Origin: an uncultured Clostridia bacterium
Lineage (GTDB): Bacteria > Bacillota > Clostridia > Oscillospirales > Ruminococcaceae
Assembly (NCBI GenBank): GCA_947381875.1
Contig: CANCXY010000029.1
Span: 1-19,774, forward strand
Length of the DNA stretch: 19,774 nucleotides
Direction of reading: 5' to 3'
The number at the start of each line of letters is the position of its first letter. Positions within the stretch are counted from its first letter, which is position 1. The notes under the pieces are model-generated. The model had not been told where the DNA came from and did no database searches. It was given only the letters and a program-made list of their open reading frames with translations. Positions 6,953 to 14,266 of the stretch are shown here, piece after piece. A program made the translations under genes and the position numbers.

Positions 6953-7422
6953 CCTGCCGCCCCCTCCCCAAGCCTGTCCACAACAAGATATTTCTGCCCG
7001 CCCTGCATGCGCAGCAGAACCACCTGCTCGCCCGCTTTGAGCGCGTTATGCACAATGATTCGTATCTTCCCCACCGCATGCACATGCGGCGGGTCCACCG
7101 GGCGCACTGCGGAGGTATCCCAAGTGGGGATTTTTCGCCTGTCTCCCCGCCCTGCGGGCGGGGAGACGGACAAAACGCTCTTTGCACCCTGCACATAGTA
7201 AAAATCCTTGACGTTCTCCCCGGTTATCTCCGTCTCATACTCTGTCACCTGCCGGCAAAGCGCCAACTGTGCCTCGCCCAATACCATCTTCTGCTCCACG
7301 GAAATCTGCAAAGGAGCCTCGCTGATTACACGCCCAAAGCAAAGCTGTACCGGCTTGGCCGCGTCGGTCGCCGCCAGGGCCGCCGCTTTCACCGCGCCCA
7401 CAAGTTCCGCCGCGTCAGCCAA
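6949..7422 (-). CDS. xkdR: Baseplate hub protein XkdR family (DUF2577), with repeat-derived insertion
   Basis: The product is 157 aa, starting at TTG 7422 with a good GGGAGG site 8 bases upstream, and it overlaps the end of xkdQ by 8 bp. The family core is clear at both ends: AAKPVQLCFGRVISEAPLQI and VEQKMVLGEAQLAL at the N-side, and HNALKAGEQVVLLRMQGGQKYLVVDR at the C-side. Between them, residues about 74-112 contain an unusual stretch that includes SPPAGRGD, encoded by a perfect 12-bp-arm palindrome of the same family as the intergenic hairpins. The frame is kept throughout. The C-terminal domain still follows, so the protein is probably functional, with an added surface loop in place of the usual His-rich middle region. 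Confidence 0.85.
   Translation of the reverse strand: MADAAELVGAVKAAALAATDAAKPVQLCFGRVISEAPLQISVEQKMVLGEAQLALCRQVTEYETEITGENVKDFYYVQGAKSVLSVSPPAGRGDRRKIPTWDTSAVRPVDPPHVHAVGKIRIIVHNALKAGEQVVLLRMQGGQKYLVVDRLGEGAAG
7141..7167. repeat. GC-rich palindrome inside xkdR
   Basis: Perfect 12-bp arms (GTCTCCCCGCCC and its complement) with a TGC loop. Same core as the intergenic hairpins, but in a coding region, where it encodes residues 86-94 (VSPPAGRGD) without breaking the frame. Confidence 0.9.
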
Positions 7423-8398
7423 TGAAACCGCCTCCCCGCAATACCAGATCCATTGTGTGTTCCTCCTCTTTGAAGGTGTGGACGGCCTTTTCCACCAGCA
7501 TGCGCTGGCTCACCGTCTCGCCGCCGCCCAGGTCGAGTTTTACCGCAATCAGGCTGCCGCCCCGCACCCGCACATCCCCCAGCGCCTTTTTGATGTTCAG
7601 GCGGCGGGCGGGCCTGTTGTACAGCTTCAGCATTGCGTCGGCCTTGGCCTGCCCGTTCTCTCCCTCGGAGAGCTTGTCGAACATCTGTAACACGCCCCAG
7701 GCCGCCTCATGCGCCGCGTCGCGGGCGATGAACACCTCGCGCGCGCCCGTTTCGCTGTCCTCACGCATCAGCTTCACACGGCTGGCGGTGTCCGCGTCGA
7801 GGGAAACGTTGTACTCGTAATCCTGCGCGCTCTGCTCGCTGATGAGCGCATACGCCCCGTTTTCCCCGACGGCCATCGCGCCCTGTTCTTTGAGCGTCAG
7901 ACGCCCCGCGTCGTCATACAGCACATACACCCGGCCCGTGTTCTGCACCGTGAGGCCCAGCGCGTTTTCCACCATATCAAACAGCGTGGTGTTGTCCTCA
8001 ATGCGGGAGGCGATCACATACCCCGTCTCGTCGATCTCCCCGGTCCGCAGGCCGAAATCCGCCGCCAGCATGCGCACAAGCTGTGCCGCCGTCTTGTTCT
8101 CGTAGATATAGGTGTCCTTGTTCTTAAAGTACCTGAGCTGATCGTAAGCCGTCATCGCGGCCACGCCGTCCCGCCCGCATTTTTTGGTGAACAGATAGCC
8201 GTAAAACACCGGCCTGCCATCCACCGAAAACCGCACCGCCGCCCCCTCGGCCAGGCGCAGGGCTTCGGCCCCCGCCGTGCGGAAGGTCAGCCTGCCCGGC
8301 GTGCCGCTGCGCTGTGTCGACCACTCCACGCCCTCCAATACATTGGGCAAGTACGCCTTTCCCCCGCCCTCCTGGGCCACAAAAAGTTCTGTTTTCAT
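7415..8398 (-). CDS. xkdQ: Tail hub protein XkdQ/YqbQ family
   Basis: The product is 327 aa. Features match the gp27-like hub family: an early LEGVEWSTQRSGTPGRLTF beta domain, the VFYGYLFTKKCGRDGVAAMTAYDQLRYFKNKDTY block, EIDETGYVIASRIEDNTTLFDMV, and a late GGSLIAVKLDLGGGETVSQRMLVEKAVHTF domain. The hub sits beneath the tube and presents the puncturing device. The ATG at 8398 follows the xkdP stop by 3 bp, with AGGTGG as the ribosome site inside the end of xkdP. The gene ends 8 bp inside xkdR. Confidence 0.92.
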   Translation of the reverse strand: MKTELFVAQEGGGKAYLPNVLEGVEWSTQRSGTPGRLTFRTAGAEALRLAEGAAVRFSVDGRPVFYGYLFTKKCGRDGVAAMTAYDQLRYFKNKDTYIYENKTAAQLVRMLAADFGLRTGEIDETGYVIASRIEDNTTLFDMVENALGLTVQNTGRVYVLYDDAGRLTLKEQGAMAVGENGAYALISEQSAQDYEYNVSLDADTASRVKLMREDSETGAREVFIARDAAHEAAWGVLQMFDKLSEGENGQAKADAMLKLYNRPARRLNIKKALGDVRVRGGSLIAVKLDLGGGETVSQRMLVEKAVHTFKEEEHTMDLVLRGGGFIG

Positions 8399-8401
8399 CG
8401 T

Positions 8402-9133
8402 CTACACCACCTGTACGCTGCCCGCCGTCACCCATCCAAGCCACCCGCCGGAGGGCGTGGCGACATGGTAGGGGTGCGAGCCTTTCAGATTGATGAAATT
8501 GATCCTCCCCCGGTAGTTGCTGCGCGTCTGGCCAGGGCCGTTGCCGTAGCTGTCGCGGTGCAACCGCCCGTTCACAATCACCTCACAGCCTATGGTGATG
8601 GGCTTTACCGCCTGCACTGTTGATTCCGCCCGCACCGGCTGTTCCGACACTGCCGTCTGCGCGCCCCCGCCGTCCTGCGCCGCTTCAAAGCGGACGGTCT
8701 GCATCCCGAAGGGCCTGTACTGTTTAAGGCGAATCTTCACCGTCACATCAAAGCCGTTCGCGGCCTCCTCGACGATGCTGTATTCCTCCAGCGAAACTTT
8801 CATATTGGTGGTAAACATCCGCCTGCCGCCGGGCGTCTCTCTCCACACGATAAACTGGAACGGTTTTTTGCCCGTCTTGAGCCGCTCAATGGCCTCTAAA
8901 TAACTTTCCGCATCCCGGAACGGCCCCTCATAGGCCGCGAACGGATACGGGAGCTGCGGCAGCATGCACTCAAACTCAATCTCCGAAAGCCCCGCGTCCT
9001 TCAAAAAATTGATCTCCATGCCGTTGATGAGCGATACCGTCTCATTCCTGTTTTTGATCCGTAAATCAAATTTCGCGGGCGTTACGGGCAGCCGGATTTT
9101 ATCTAAAAATACCTCATACCCCTGTTTGCTCAC
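8402..9133 (-). CDS. xkdP: XkdP-type tail protein with SH3-like C-terminus
   Basis: The product is 243 aa from GTG 9133, which overlaps the tape-measure stop as GTGA. Residues 1-145 match the XkdP core: YEVFLDKIRLPVTPAKFDLRI, INFLKDAGLSEIEFECMLP, and KTGKKPFQFIVWR. Many XkdP proteins end in a LysM domain. Here the last 65 residues (VNGRLHRDSYGNGPGQTRSN through GWLGWV) instead resemble the SH3-like cell-wall domains attached to Firmicute phage and host wall proteins. No LysM-type motif is visible. The role inferred is a hub or tube-distal protein that touches peptidoglycan during injection. Confidence 0.88.
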   Translation of the reverse strand: MSKQGYEVFLDKIRLPVTPAKFDLRIKNRNETVSLINGMEINFLKDAGLSEIEFECMLPQLPYPFAAYEGPFRDAESYLEAIERLKTGKKPFQFIVWRETPGGRRMFTTNMKVSLEEYSIVEEAANGFDVTVKIRLKQYRPFGMQTVRFEAAQDGGGAQTAVSEQPVRAESTVQAVKPITIGCEVIVNGRLHRDSYGNGPGQTRSNYRGRINFINLKGSHPYHVATPSGGWLGWVTAGSVQVV

Positions 9134-11067
9134 TGCACGCGCACCCCCTCTGCCGTCGCGTATACCGCCTCGCCCATGGCCGCCGTCAGGCTGTCGATGA
9201 TGCCGTCCAGGTCCATCGGGCTTTCAATGCGGTTGTTGTTTGTCTGTTCAATCTTGATTTCGGCGGTGGTAAAGCGGTTGATGGCCTCCATCTCCGCACC
9301 CTCGCGCAGGATACGCAAATCTTCCCCGCTCACCGCCAGCGTCTCCTGGATGGCGCGCGTATGCCCGGAAATGCGCCCCACTTTGGTTTTCACCTCGTCG
9401 CCGCTGTCCGGCACGGCCAGCAGCCGCCCGCCCTCGGCGTAAAAACCGCCCTGCGCCGCGCCGCTCGCCTTCCCAACGATCTGCCTGCTTTGTCCGAAGC
9501 CCTGCCCCAAGGCATATCCGCCGTCCCATGCCTCGCCATAGGAAAGGCGGTCCAGCGTGAGGGCGGAAGCGTCCATCCGCTTCATCACCGATTCCCCCGC
9601 GCCGTATTTTTCGCTCACGCGGCTGCTGACCGCGTTTTTCCACCCCTGCACTGCGCCGGACAAGTTGGAACCGAACACCGCGTCAATGGCCGAGGCGATT
9701 GTCTGCAAAACGCTCAATACCGCGTCCGCCATCCCCGCGAACAGCCGCACGACCGCGCCGACGGGGTCTACAAATACCGTGCCCACAAAGTCCGCGACTG
9801 CCGCCACAAGGTTATACAGCAGCGTGAACACCTCCGCCCCCGCATTCCAGATACCAATGAACACGTTGGCAATCAGCGCCCCCGCCGCCGCCAGTGCGCC
9901 GCATACCACGCCCGCGCCTGAAACGGCGGTGCCCGTCGCCATACTCACGGCGGCGCACGCCGCATTGAGCAGCGCAATCACGCCCAACACCGCCCCGGCC
10001 ATCCAGACCAGCGGACACGCCGCCATTGCGCTGTTGAGCAGGATCTGCGCCGCCGACGCCCCCAGCGCCGCCGCCTGCATCATGTCCTGTGCCGCCGCGG
10101 CCATCGTGAAGCCCTGTGCCGCCTGTCCCGCCGCCGTGTCAACCTCCAACGCGCTTTGCAGCATTGCCAGCACGCCCGCCACCTGCGCCGCGCTCTCCGC
10201 ATCCCCGAGCGTGCCCCCTCCGGCACCCCGCACCCCGGATGTACTGCCTATCTCCGCCGCACGCTGCGCCACACCAAGCACCTGACCCCAAGCATCCGCC
10301 GCACGCACAGCTTCCTCCGCACTCCGCGCCCCGGACGAACCGCCCGTCTCCGCCGCACGCTGCACCATATCAAGCGCCTGACCCCAGGCATCCGCCGCAC
10401 GCGCCGCTTCTTCCGCGCTCCGCGTCCCGGACGAACCGCCCGTCTCCACCGCACGCTGTGCCATATCAAGCGCCTGCCCCCAAGAGCCCGCCGCACGCAC
10501 AGCTTCTTCCGCCCGAAGCGCGGCATATGTCCTGCTCCCCTGCAAAGCGCCGCGCTTTTCCTCCACTCCCGGCGTTTCCGCTTTGCGCATAGTTCCCGCA
10601 ATATCCTGTCCCTGTACACGAGCCGCCTCATACCCCGCCGCGCGTTCCGCCGTCCGCGCCGTCTCCTCCGGGCGCGCCTCACGCCAGGCGATTCCCCCGC
10701 GCTCCGCCGCCTGCGCCGCACGTTCCCAAGCCCGCGCCACCCGCTCTGCACGCTCGGCGTCCCACAGGCCCGCGCCGTCCGTGCCCGCCCCTCCGGGCAT
10801 CCCCCACGCGCTCCCGCCCTGCGGCCACGCCCCCACGCGCCAGGATTCGGCATACACCATCGGCCCATCCCAAAGCCCCTCGCCGCGCTTCTTCGCGCTG
10901 CCCTTCGCGCGCGTCTGCCCATCTTCCGTCCCGCGCGCCAGCGCCGCCCCCTGCGCCGCTGACAAGGACGCCGCCTCCTGCTCCAAAACCTCCGCCAGAC
11001 GCACCGCGCCCGCCCCGGCCTGCTCCGCCGCCCGCAAAAACGGCGCTGCCATCTCCTCGATCCCCAT
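9130..11067 (-). CDS. Tail tape measure protein
   Basis: The product is 645 aa from ATG 11067, chosen because GGGGGAG lies 6 bases upstream; the frame extends 33 codons further but only into a hairpin array. Residues 1-180 are Ala/Arg/Glu/Trp-rich low complexity. Residues 187-282 are three 32-residue tandem repeats. Residues about 323-470 are long hydrophobic alpha-helical segments (LVWMAGAVLGVIALL, GALAAAGALIANVFIGIW, TLLYNLVAAVADFVGTVF), typical of tape measure proteins that insert in the host membrane. The C-terminus (VKTKVGRISGHTRAIQETLAVSGEDLRILREGAEMEAINRFTTAEI) resembles the ends of XkdO-type proteins. The position, just after the chaperone frameshift pair, also fits. At about 1.5 angstrom per residue this predicts a tail near 100 nm. 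Confidence 0.9.
   Translation of the reverse strand: MGIEEMAAPFLRAAEQAGAGAVRLAEVLEQEAASLSAAQGAALARGTEDGQTRAKGSAKKRGEGLWDGPMVYAESWRVGAWPQGGSAWGMPGGAGTDGAGLWDAERAERVARAWERAAQAAERGGIAWREARPEETARTAERAAGYEAARVQGQDIAGTMRKAETPGVEEKRGALQGSRTYAALRAEEAVRAAGSWGQALDMAQRAVETGGSSGTRSAEEAARAADAWGQALDMVQRAAETGGSSGARSAEEAVRAADAWGQVLGVAQRAAEIGSTSGVRGAGGGTLGDAESAAQVAGVLAMLQSALEVDTAAGQAAQGFTMAAAAQDMMQAAALGASAAQILLNSAMAACPLVWMAGAVLGVIALLNAACAAVSMATGTAVSGAGVVCGALAAAGALIANVFIGIWNAGAEVFTLLYNLVAAVADFVGTVFVDPVGAVVRLFAGMADAVLSVLQTIASAIDAVFGSNLSGAVQGWKNAVSSRVSEKYGAGESVMKRMDASALTLDRLSYGEAWDGGYALGQGFGQSRQIVGKASGAAQGGFYAEGGRLLAVPDSGDEVKTKVGRISGHTRAIQETLAVSGEDLRILREGAEMEAINRFTTAEIKIEQTNNNRIESPMDLDGIIDSLTAAMGEAVYATAEGVRVQ
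10222..10509 (-). repeat. Three 96-bp tandem repeats in the tape measure gene
   Basis: Units 10414..10509, 10318..10413 and 10222..10317. Each encodes 32 residues of the pattern EEAxRAAxxWGQxLxxxQRA, then a Gly/Ser-rich linker (GGSSG in the first two). The first two units are closest; the third is diverged (VLGVAQRAAEIGSTSG). Confidence 0.92.
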
Positions 11068-11082
11068 CTGCTCTCCCCCTTT

Positions 11083-11211
11083 TCCAGGGGCTCTGCCCCT
11101 GGACCCCGCCGGGCGCTGCCCGGACCTGCCAGAGGCGCTGCCTCTGGACTCCGCCAAAGGGGGCAAGCCCCCTTTGGAAACCCATCTTGCGCAGCAATTT
11201 CATTGCTGCGC
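11083..11211. repeat. Array of five tandem hairpins upstream of the tape measure gene
   Basis: Five perfect stem-loops in 129 bp, at 11083..11103, 11109..11123, 11129..11147, 11154..11177 and 11189..11211, with arms of 6-11 bp. The first four have centres of the form GGC-(TCT, GCT, GCT or AA)-GCC. They fill the 153-bp gap between the chaperone stop (11221) and the tape measure start (11067). No T-tract follows. Confidence 0.9.
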
Positions 11212-11220
11212 CCCTATATT

Positions 11221-11822
11221 TTATTTGCCGCGTTTCGCCGCCTGTTTCTGGTCGCTCTCGGTTTTCAGGCGGATGGACGCAATCACGAACGCTTTTTCTT
11301 CTTCCTCCATCGCAAGGAACTGTGACGGCAGGATGTGCAGTTTCAGAAGGGCATAGTAGGCGTAATTTGCCTCCCCATCCCCTTCCTCTATGAGTTTTTT
11401 GCCTGCTTCACCTTATCTTCCAGGCCGCTGTCAAACCCCTGCAATGTTTCCACCCAAGCCGCCAGCTCCGCATATTCGCCGGGGTCGTCCACCAGGGCAA
11501 GCAGCAGGTCTTCCGGCGTTTTTACCCCGTAGCTGTCCTGAAGCTCCGCGTCGTACAGGTCCGGCGTCACCACGCTGGCCGCAATCAGCTTCTGCATATA
11601 CAGGCTTGTTTTCAATCGCGGCCTGTATACGTTCGGTTTACCCGCCACCGGCGTATCCACCGTGCAGCTCTCCCGGATCTCCTCGTTCTCTTTCGAGGTG
11701 ATATGGCGGAACTCCCACAGCAGCGGCGCGCCGTCCTCATCCATCAGCGAGCGCGTGGCCGCGTATTTCTCATTGGGTTTCACGGCTTTGCCGCTTTTCA
11801 TGAACCGCGCAAATTTCGACAT
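11221..11822 (-). CDS. Tail assembly chaperone, long -1 frameshift product (XkdN plus C-terminal extension)
   Basis: The zero frame is read from 11822 to the slippery site at 11400..11394, then -1 into a 57-codon frame that ends at TAA 11221. The fused product would be 200 aa, residues 1-143 shared plus 57 new. The extension starts LIEEGDGEANYAYYALLK and contains MEEEEKAFVIASIRLK, an acidic helical segment of the type found in the long (G-T) chaperone form. This arrangement (short and long chaperones upstream of the tape measure) is conserved in long-tailed phages. The extra part has no ribosome site of its own and lacks an early start codon, which supports frameshift expression. The fusion has not been shown experimentally. 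Confidence 0.85.
11388..11822 (-). CDS. xkdN: Tail assembly chaperone, short form (XkdN family)
   Basis: The product is 144 aa, MSKFARFMKSGKAVKPNEKY at the start, with WEFRHITSKENEEIRESCT and a helical C-terminal part (PEDLLLALVDDPGEYAELAAWVETL). XkdN-type proteins bind the tape measure and promote tube assembly but are not kept in the virion. The ATG at 11822 has AGGAG 9 bases upstream. It ends in KQAKNS, where the last codons overlap the slippery heptamer. Confidence 0.92.
   Translation of the reverse strand: MSKFARFMKSGKAVKPNEKYAATRSLMDEDGAPLLWEFRHITSKENEEIRESCTVDTPVAGKPNVYRPRLKTSLYMQKLIAASVVTPDLYDAELQDSYGVKTPEDLLLALVDDPGEYAELAAWVETLQGFDSGLEDKVKQAKNS
11394..11400 (-). other. -1 programmed ribosomal frameshift site A AAA AAC
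   Basis: On the coding strand the bases read A AAA AAC in phase with xkdN, the classic X XXY YYZ heptamer, two codons before the TAG stop. An SD-like AAGGTG lies about 8 bases upstream, a possible stimulator as in dnaX. The -1 frame is open for 57 codons after the site. I see no convincing pseudoknot downstream. Confidence 0.88.
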
Positions 11823-11850
11823 TTCCTGTCACTCCTCTGAATTTTTTTAT

Positions 11851-11874
11851 ATCCCCCGCCCTTCGGGCGGGGAT
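11851..11874. repeat. GC-rich hairpin between tube and chaperone genes
   Basis: CGCCC/GGGCG core with a TTC loop and AT-CCCC outer arms, one bulged base. It lies 29 bases upstream of the chaperone start, and the space between holds an A-rich run and the ribosome site. No T-tract for a minus-strand terminator. Confidence 0.85.
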
Positions 11875-11881
11875 TATAGTA

Positions 11882-12364
11882 TCAATTTGTCACAAAGCCC
11901 TGTAATTCGGTGAATGTCTCCGGCATCTTGAAGTCCTCAAAGGTGAACTCCATCTCCTCATCCAGATATTCCCCGTCCGCGTCGAACTTCGCAAGCACCC
12001 CGCCGTTGATGTTGCAGTCACACAGCACCACCGTTTGACGTCCTGCCGCGCTGGTCGGGTCCTCGTTCGACACCTGGATTTCAAAATAGATATCCTCGCC
12101 CGTGTCTTTATACTGCACCATCAGCTCCCGGAACAGCGAGGTATTGTAGTGGAACGTCGCCTTTCCCGTGCCCTTCCAGCCGGACGCCTTATTGCCGCGC
12201 CCCGTCTTGCCTAAAATCGGAACCTCGGTCTTGTTCTTCTCAATCTTCGCCTCCAGGTCAATGGCCTGCATAAAGTTGTACCGCCGCCCGTTGATCGTGA
12301 CATAGCATTCCGCCAGCGCGGCAAATACAGTATCCTTCGCGTTCAAAATCGTATTTTTCGCCAT
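11882..12364 (-). CDS. xkdM: Tail tube protein (XkdM family)
   Basis: The product is 160 aa, a typical size for the tube. Clear family features: AKIEKNKTEVPILGKTGRGNKASGWKGTGKATFHYNTSLFRELM and FEIQVSNEDPTSAAGRQTVVLCDCNINGGVLAKFD are split across the middle. The last part is LDEEMEFTFEDFKMPETF. It polymerises as hexameric rings inside the contractile sheath. ATG 12364 has GGAGGGGG 4-9 bases upstream. Both sides are bordered by hairpins of the same repeat family. Confidence 0.95.
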   Translation of the reverse strand: MAKNTILNAKDTVFAALAECYVTINGRRYNFMQAIDLEAKIEKNKTEVPILGKTGRGNKASGWKGTGKATFHYNTSLFRELMVQYKDTGEDIYFEIQVSNEDPTSAAGRQTVVLCDCNINGGVLAKFDADGEYLDEEMEFTFEDFKMPETFTELQGFVTN

Positions 12365-12390
12365 ACGTCCCCCTCCTTATTTTTCTTTGT

Positions 12391-12413
12391 TTTCCCGCCC
12401 GGCGGGCGGGGAA
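12391..12413. repeat. GC-rich hairpin between sheath and tube genes
   Basis: Arms TTCCCGCCC and GGGCGGG(G)AA with a GGC loop, in the 60-bp gap between sheath stop and tube start. On the mRNA it is followed by an A-rich stretch and the AAGGAGG ribosome site. Confidence 0.85.
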
Positions 12414-12424
12414 TCCTCAGCCCA

Positions 12425-13726
12425 TCACACCACCGTGACCGTCATATACAGTTTGCTCATCGCATTCACGACGGTGATCACATCATGCACCACAACGCTT
12501 TTCTTTGTCTCGCCCGGCAGCACTTCCACGTCGGAATCCTCAAAATCCTCAATGGCCCGAAGCTGCGCCAGCGTCTCATGATGGTGTACAATGTCCGCCC
12601 AGAGCGAAACGCGCCCCGCCGCATCATTGGGCACAAGCCCAAGGTATTTGTCCCGGAACAGCACCGCGATGTCATTGGCAATCTGGTCGACCACGCGCAT
12701 GGTCTGGTTTTCGCGGAACACCTCGCCCAGGTCCGCCGTCAGACTCACCATGCTGTTGATGTCGTCCAGCACGCGCACTTCCTTGCCCACCTGATGCAGC
12801 ACAAACTCCCCGGATAAAATCGCATCCCGGAGCTGTGCCTGCGAATAGGCGGTATCCACTGTAAACTCCCCGTCGTACCGAGCGTTCTGGCAGCTCCTGT
12901 TCACCGCGCACGCGGCCTCCATGCCCGTCACCCAGTATACAAGGGACGCTTCATCCTCGCCCTCATCCAGCACACGGTTCTTTACATTGATAACACCCGG
13001 ATAATCGGCGTTCTTGTGATACAGCACCGTCTGGAACTTCACGCCCTCCTCCTCGCGCATGCGTTTGGTGAACAGCGTGTACAGCGTCTTGATGGTCTCG
13101 TCTGTCGTTACCGCGCCCAGCGTATTGAAGCTGTACGGCTCAATCGCCTGCAAAAACGCCTCGTGCGCACCCGCGTCCGCCTCGCCGGTCTGGCCGCCCG
13201 TCAGCGGCGTGCCCGCCGTCGCCGCCAGCACCGCGCCCGATTTCCAAGCAACGAATTTGTTCGCTTTCAGTTCCCCGGCCCCGGCCACTGTCTGGGCATC
13301 CACCTCGTCGCCGTCCATCAGCGTGCGCACGATATATACGCCCGCCTCGGGTTCCTCAATCTCAATAGAGAGGTCATTCCCGCGCGCCCCCGTATACAGC
13401 GCCTTGGCGAAGTCATTTTCCGCTTTCTTCCCTTTAGACGTTAATTTATACGCAAAAAGCGTATTTACATGCAAAAAAAGATCACGAAGCCCGCGCATAG
13501 AGGGGTCAGACTGGCCGCAGCCGAACAAAGCGCGGCAGTTTTTCAAAAAGTCCTCGCCGGAAACTTCAAATACGGTGTTATCCGGCCCCCAATCCAACGG
13601 CAGAGCCATTGCAGCGACACCGCGGTCGCCAAAGATATTGCTGGCAGCGCTTGCCGAAACGAAGTTGATATACGCGCCCGGCAGCACCTTATTTTGAACG
13701 GTAAACGTTCCGCCACCCAATGCCAT
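12425..13726 (-). CDS. xkdK: Contractile tail sheath protein (XkdK family)
   Basis: The product is 433 aa from ATG 13726 (MALGGGTFTVQNKVLPGAYI), the conserved family start. An ATG at 13738 adds four residues and sits closer to the AGGAAAGG ribosome site, so the exact start is not settled. The N-terminal VLPGAYINFVSASAA segment, SIEIEEPEAGVYIVRTL, the trypsin-resistant middle (NADYPGVINVKN, LVYWVTGMEAACAVN), and the C-terminal SLWADIVHHHETLAQLRAIEDF and DVEVLPGETKKSVVVHDVITVVNAMSKLYMTV all match sheaths of PBSX-like phages. The C-terminal beta strands build the mesh that links neighbouring subunits. Its presence makes the virion a myovirus-type phage. Confidence 0.95.
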   Translation of the reverse strand: MALGGGTFTVQNKVLPGAYINFVSASAASNIFGDRGVAAMALPLDWGPDNTVFEVSGEDFLKNCRALFGCGQSDPSMRGLRDLFLHVNTLFAYKLTSKGKKAENDFAKALYTGARGNDLSIEIEEPEAGVYIVRTLMDGDEVDAQTVAGAGELKANKFVAWKSGAVLAATAGTPLTGGQTGEADAGAHEAFLQAIEPYSFNTLGAVTTDETIKTLYTLFTKRMREEEGVKFQTVLYHKNADYPGVINVKNRVLDEGEDEASLVYWVTGMEAACAVNRSCQNARYDGEFTVDTAYSQAQLRDAILSGEFVLHQVGKEVRVLDDINSMVSLTADLGEVFRENQTMRVVDQIANDIAVLFRDKYLGLVPNDAAGRVSLWADIVHHHETLAQLRAIEDFEDSDVEVLPGETKKSVVVHDVITVVNAMSKLYMTVTVV

Positions 13727-13779
13727 AAAAAAACTCATCCTTTCCTGTGTTGTAGTAAAGAAAACGAGCGGAAATTTTT

Positions 13780-13812
13780 GTTCTTTCCCCGCCCTTCGGG
13801 CGGGGAAAGAAC
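13780..13812. repeat. Perfect 15-bp-arm hairpin upstream of the sheath gene
   Basis: Arms GTTCTTTCCCCGCCC and complement with a TTC loop, the longest perfect member of the family here. It sits in the 121-bp gap 13727..13847, of which the rest shows only the sheath leader. On the mRNA it is followed by AAAAATTT, not a T-tract. Confidence 0.93.
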
Positions 13813-13847
13813 ACCGGTTTTCTCGGAAATGGAACCAACGTCCATGT

Positions 13848-14261
13848 TCAAGTTCGCCGGGAAGAATGTATCTGCGTCAATTCCTCCATCATCACCACCT
13901 CGCCGGGGCGGTAGAAGAAGTAGTCGTACCGAACCTCAAAGGTAAGCCTGCCCTCCTCAAAGGATGCGGCCATCCGCGTACCGTGCATCGCGCCCAAATC
14001 GGTGTCGATACACGCGAGGCAGTCAAAGAGCCTGTGCGCCGTCTCGACGCATTCTTCCTTAGCGCACGCCGTATCGGCGGGCAGATACGTCACGCAAAAC
14101 GCATTCTGCGCCTGAAACCGCCTGCCCCGATACACCCGCTGCGTCGCTTTCGTACACGCCACAAAGAAATGCGGCGTTTCCAACCCCTGCCGCACCGGCC
14201 CCAGCGCAATGGCGCACGGCGCAAACGCCCCCGCAATCGCCCGACAGATACCGTTTGTAAT
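13848..14261 (-). CDS. Tail terminator family protein (XkdJ-like), probable ATT start
   Basis: The product is 137 aa if it starts at ATT 14261, with a perfect AAGGAGG exactly 5 bases upstream. The start then reads (M)TNGICRAIAGAF, which lines up with the usual NGI-type start of the family, about 2 residues short of the normal N-terminus. Possible alternatives are a TTG six codons further up or an ATG in the hairpin array; both would add residues encoded by repeat DNA. Family features include GPVRQGLETPHFFVACTKATQRVY, RRFQAQNAFCVTYLPAD, and EVRYDYFFYRPGE at the end. The role inferred is capping the tube and sheath at the head-proximal end and joining the neck. The upstream neighbour is a 331-bp hairpin array rather than a gene. 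Confidence 0.82.
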   Translation of the reverse strand: MTNGICRAIAGAFAPCAIALGPVRQGLETPHFFVACTKATQRVYRGRRFQAQNAFCVTYLPADTACAKEECVETAHRLFDCLACIDTDLGAMHGTRMAASFEEGRLTFEVRYDYFFYRPGEVVMMEELTQIHSSRRT

Positions 14262-14266
14262 TGGAT

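Noticed and set aside
6949..7422. xkdR as a pseudogene
   Set aside because: The palindrome insertion keeps the frame, both conserved ends are present, and overlaps with both neighbours are intact.
11068..11166. N-terminal extension of the tape measure protein to 11166
   Set aside because: The added 33 residues are encoded by the hairpin array, and the ribosome site fits the start at 11067.
13780..13812. Rho-independent terminator in front of the sheath gene
   Set aside because: The stem is strong but the following bases are A-rich on the coding strand and mixed on the other. Termination before the sheath would also disconnect the tail operon.
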